Translations under genes and position numbers: made by a program
Source: Planctomycetota bacterium
Lineage (GTDB): Bacteria; Planctomycetota; Brocadiia; SM23-32
NCBI GenBank assembly: GCA_030604585.1
Contig: JAUVVP010000116.1
Location: forward strand, 1-6,477
Reading direction: 5' to 3'
Length of the DNA: 6,477 nt
Notes under the pieces: generated by a model
Databases searched by the model: none
The model's input: the letters and a program-made list of their open reading frames with translations, nothing else
What the model was told of the DNA's origin: nothing
In this document: one piece after another, positions 5,337 to 6,477 of the stretch
How the letters are laid out: each line of letters opens with the position of its first letter
Position numbering within the stretch: position 1 is the stretch's first letter

Positions 5337-6477
5337 GTGAAGAACAAGCGTCCTATAGTTTTCATGATAGTGGGAATCATCTGCGCCGCCTTCGCGGCCG
5401 TCGGCGTGCAGAGGTACATGGCCGCCAGGGCGCCGTCAGCGGATGCCACCGACGGGCTGGAGATACTGGTGGCCATGCGGGACATAGATTTCGGCGAGGC
5501 CCTGGTGCCGGCCGGCCGCCAGGACGCCAACGTGGTGATCGTGGCCGACTGGCCCAGGAACTTCAAGCCCGAAGGCGCCGTCACCGACGCCGCGCTCGTC
5601 AGCGACCAGGTGATGAGGGCCAACGCCCTCCTCTACAAGCACCTGCCGATACTTGAGCGGCAGATGGTCCCCGAGGACGAGTTCATCCCGGACGATATGT
5701 GCATCGAGCGGATCAGCGTGGACCGGGACGAGATCAAGAGCGGCACGCTGCGGCCGGGGATGAAGGTGGACGTCTTCCAGGTCGTGGGCAACATGCCTGT
5801 GGACTTCATGCGGTCGGTGCAGATCTACGCCCTCGGCAGAATCGACTCGGCGCGCCGCCCCGTCAGGGAGGAAGACCCACCGCCGAACGTCTTCCTGTTG
5901 ATCAAGAGGGAGGACAGCACTGCCTTCCTGAAGGCCAAGTACGCCTACCATTTCGTGGTCAGGGAGGCGGCCGACCCCCACGGCGAGGGCCCCTTGCTGG
6001 TGGACACGACGGTGGCCCAGGAGGTGAAGCGTAGCGAAGTGAGGGAGCTGCTGGCCCAGGGCCGGGGCCTGATGACGGAGGGCCAGTACGAGAAGGCGTT
6101 CACCCTGTTGCAGGATGCGGCCGGAAGATACCCCGAACTGACGGACCTGGCCGACGAAGCGGCCCGCGAGGTGGCCAAGTGCCGCGGCTACATGGCCGAG
6201 GGCCTCTACCAGAAGGCGCGGCACGCGGCGGAAGAGGAGCAGGACTTCACGACCGCCCTGCGATGGCTGGACATGCTCGAGAACGAGTTCTCTGAGATGG
6301 AAGCGGGCGAAGGCGTCCGGAGGGTGCTCCAGAAGGCCAAGGAACTGCGCATAACCACCGCCGACGGCCTCCAGAGGCATAGGGACCTGTTGCAGTACCG
6401 AACCGTGTTGAAAGACCTCGACGCCGCCTTGACCAGGGGAAACCTGCCTCGAGCGGAGGTCCGCCAGCAGTTCCTCC
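5337..6477 (+). CDS. cpaB: CpaB/RcpC pilus-assembly protein with TPR-like C-terminal extension (3' end outside window)
   Basis: CpaB/RcpC is a membrane-anchored periplasmic protein of Tad pilus assembly. The frame is open from the GTG at 5337 to the right edge: 380 residues with no stop, so the gene is incomplete. Residues 2-6 are basic (KNKRP), then a membrane helix spans about 7-25. The SAF-like domain follows at about 41-125 (LEILVAMRDIDFGEALVPAG, and PILERQMVPEDEFIP). Next is the RcpC signature ISVDRDEIKSGTLRPGMKVDVF (in two parts: 126-135 and 136-147). VFLLIKREDSTAFLKAKYAY (185-204) and FVVREAADP match the family's C-terminal strand-helix-strand. CpaB proteins usually end near here. This one continues with TPR-like repeats: GQYEKAFTLLQDAAGRYP (249-266), GLYQKARHAAEEEQDF (289-304), ALRWLDMLENEF (307-318), and more helix to 380. 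The start is backed by a ribosome site. It probably lies in one operon with tadE, with further tad genes beyond the edge. Confidence 0.85.
   Translation, partial: MKNKRPIVFMIVGIICAAFAAVGVQRYMAARAPSADATDGLEILVAMRDIDFGEALVPAGRQDANVVIVADWPRNFKPEGAVTDAALVSDQVMRANALLYKHLPILERQMVPEDEFIPDDMCIERISVDRDEIKSGTLRPGMKVDVFQVVGNMPVDFMRSVQIYALGRIDSARRPVREEDPPPNVFLLIKREDSTAFLKAKYAYHFVVREAADPHGEGPLLVDTTVAQEVKRSEVRELLAQGRGLMTEGQYEKAFTLLQDAAGRYPELTDLADEAAREVAKCRGYMAEGLYQKARHAAEEEQDFTTALRWLDMLENEFSEMEAGEGVRRVLQKAKELRITTADGLQRHRDLLQYRTVLKDLDAALTRGNLPRAEVRQQFL

Noticed and set aside
5294..5656. Open frame of 120 codons on the plus strand
   Set aside because: Overlaps the start of cpaB in another frame, and its product is low-complexity Arg/Gly-rich.
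5436..6380. Open frame of 314 codons on the minus strand
   Set aside because: Antisense to cpaB, His/Arg/Leu-rich, no motif; the plus-strand frame has the CpaB signatures, a ribosome site and a membrane helix.

Overview
The window is GC-rich, densely coded bacterial DNA holding five protein genes in a mixed orientation: two on + plus a convergent partner each, then the start of a pilus-assembly cluster. The combination (AddA-type recombination nuclease, THEP1 NTPase, a CsgG-like lipoprotein, Tad pilus genes, a strong sigma-54-type promoter) fits a Gram-negative-type cell with an outer membrane. A planctomycete or another deep-branching environmental lineage is a reasonable guess, but nothing here fixes the taxon.

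Layout. (1) 1-2106 (+): the C-terminal ~700 codons of an AddA/RecB-type helicase-nuclease; its start lies before the window. (2) 2139-2675 (-): a THEP1-family nucleoside-triphosphatase, convergent with addA, with a hairpin plus T-tract just past its stop. (3) 2676-2848: a divergent intergenic region with a good sigma-70-type promoter reading right. (4) 2849-3502 (+): a lipoprotein with a CsgG-like domain followed by two perfect glycine-zipper arrays. (5) 3519-4301 (-): a metallo-beta-lactamase-fold hydrolase resembling RNase Z, convergent with the lipoprotein gene and served by its own good promoter at 4340-4368. (6) 4302-4785: the only long non-coding stretch (484 bases), with a sigma-54-type promoter, a 12-base palindrome upstream of it and a leader with two mutually exclusive hairpins. 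(7) 4786-5229 (+): a TadE-like pseudopilin. (8) 5337 to the right edge (+): a CpaB/RcpC pilus-assembly protein that is still open at the window end and carries an unusual TPR-like C-terminal extension.

How the genes relate. The four left-hand genes are single transcription units in alternating orientation and share no obvious pathway: DNA break processing, NTP hydrolysis, envelope lipoprotein, metal-dependent hydrolase. tadE and cpaB read the same way with a 107-base gap and probably begin a Tad/Flp-type pilus or secretion operon that continues to the right; its promoter is probably the sigma-54-type site at 4623-4638.

The items most worth a second look are the CpaB-TPR fusion, the CsgG/glycine-zipper lipoprotein and the sigma-54 promoter with its structured leader. 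I see no CRISPR array, tRNA, rRNA, transposase or prophage gene, and nothing that amounts to a clearly new multi-gene system inside the window.
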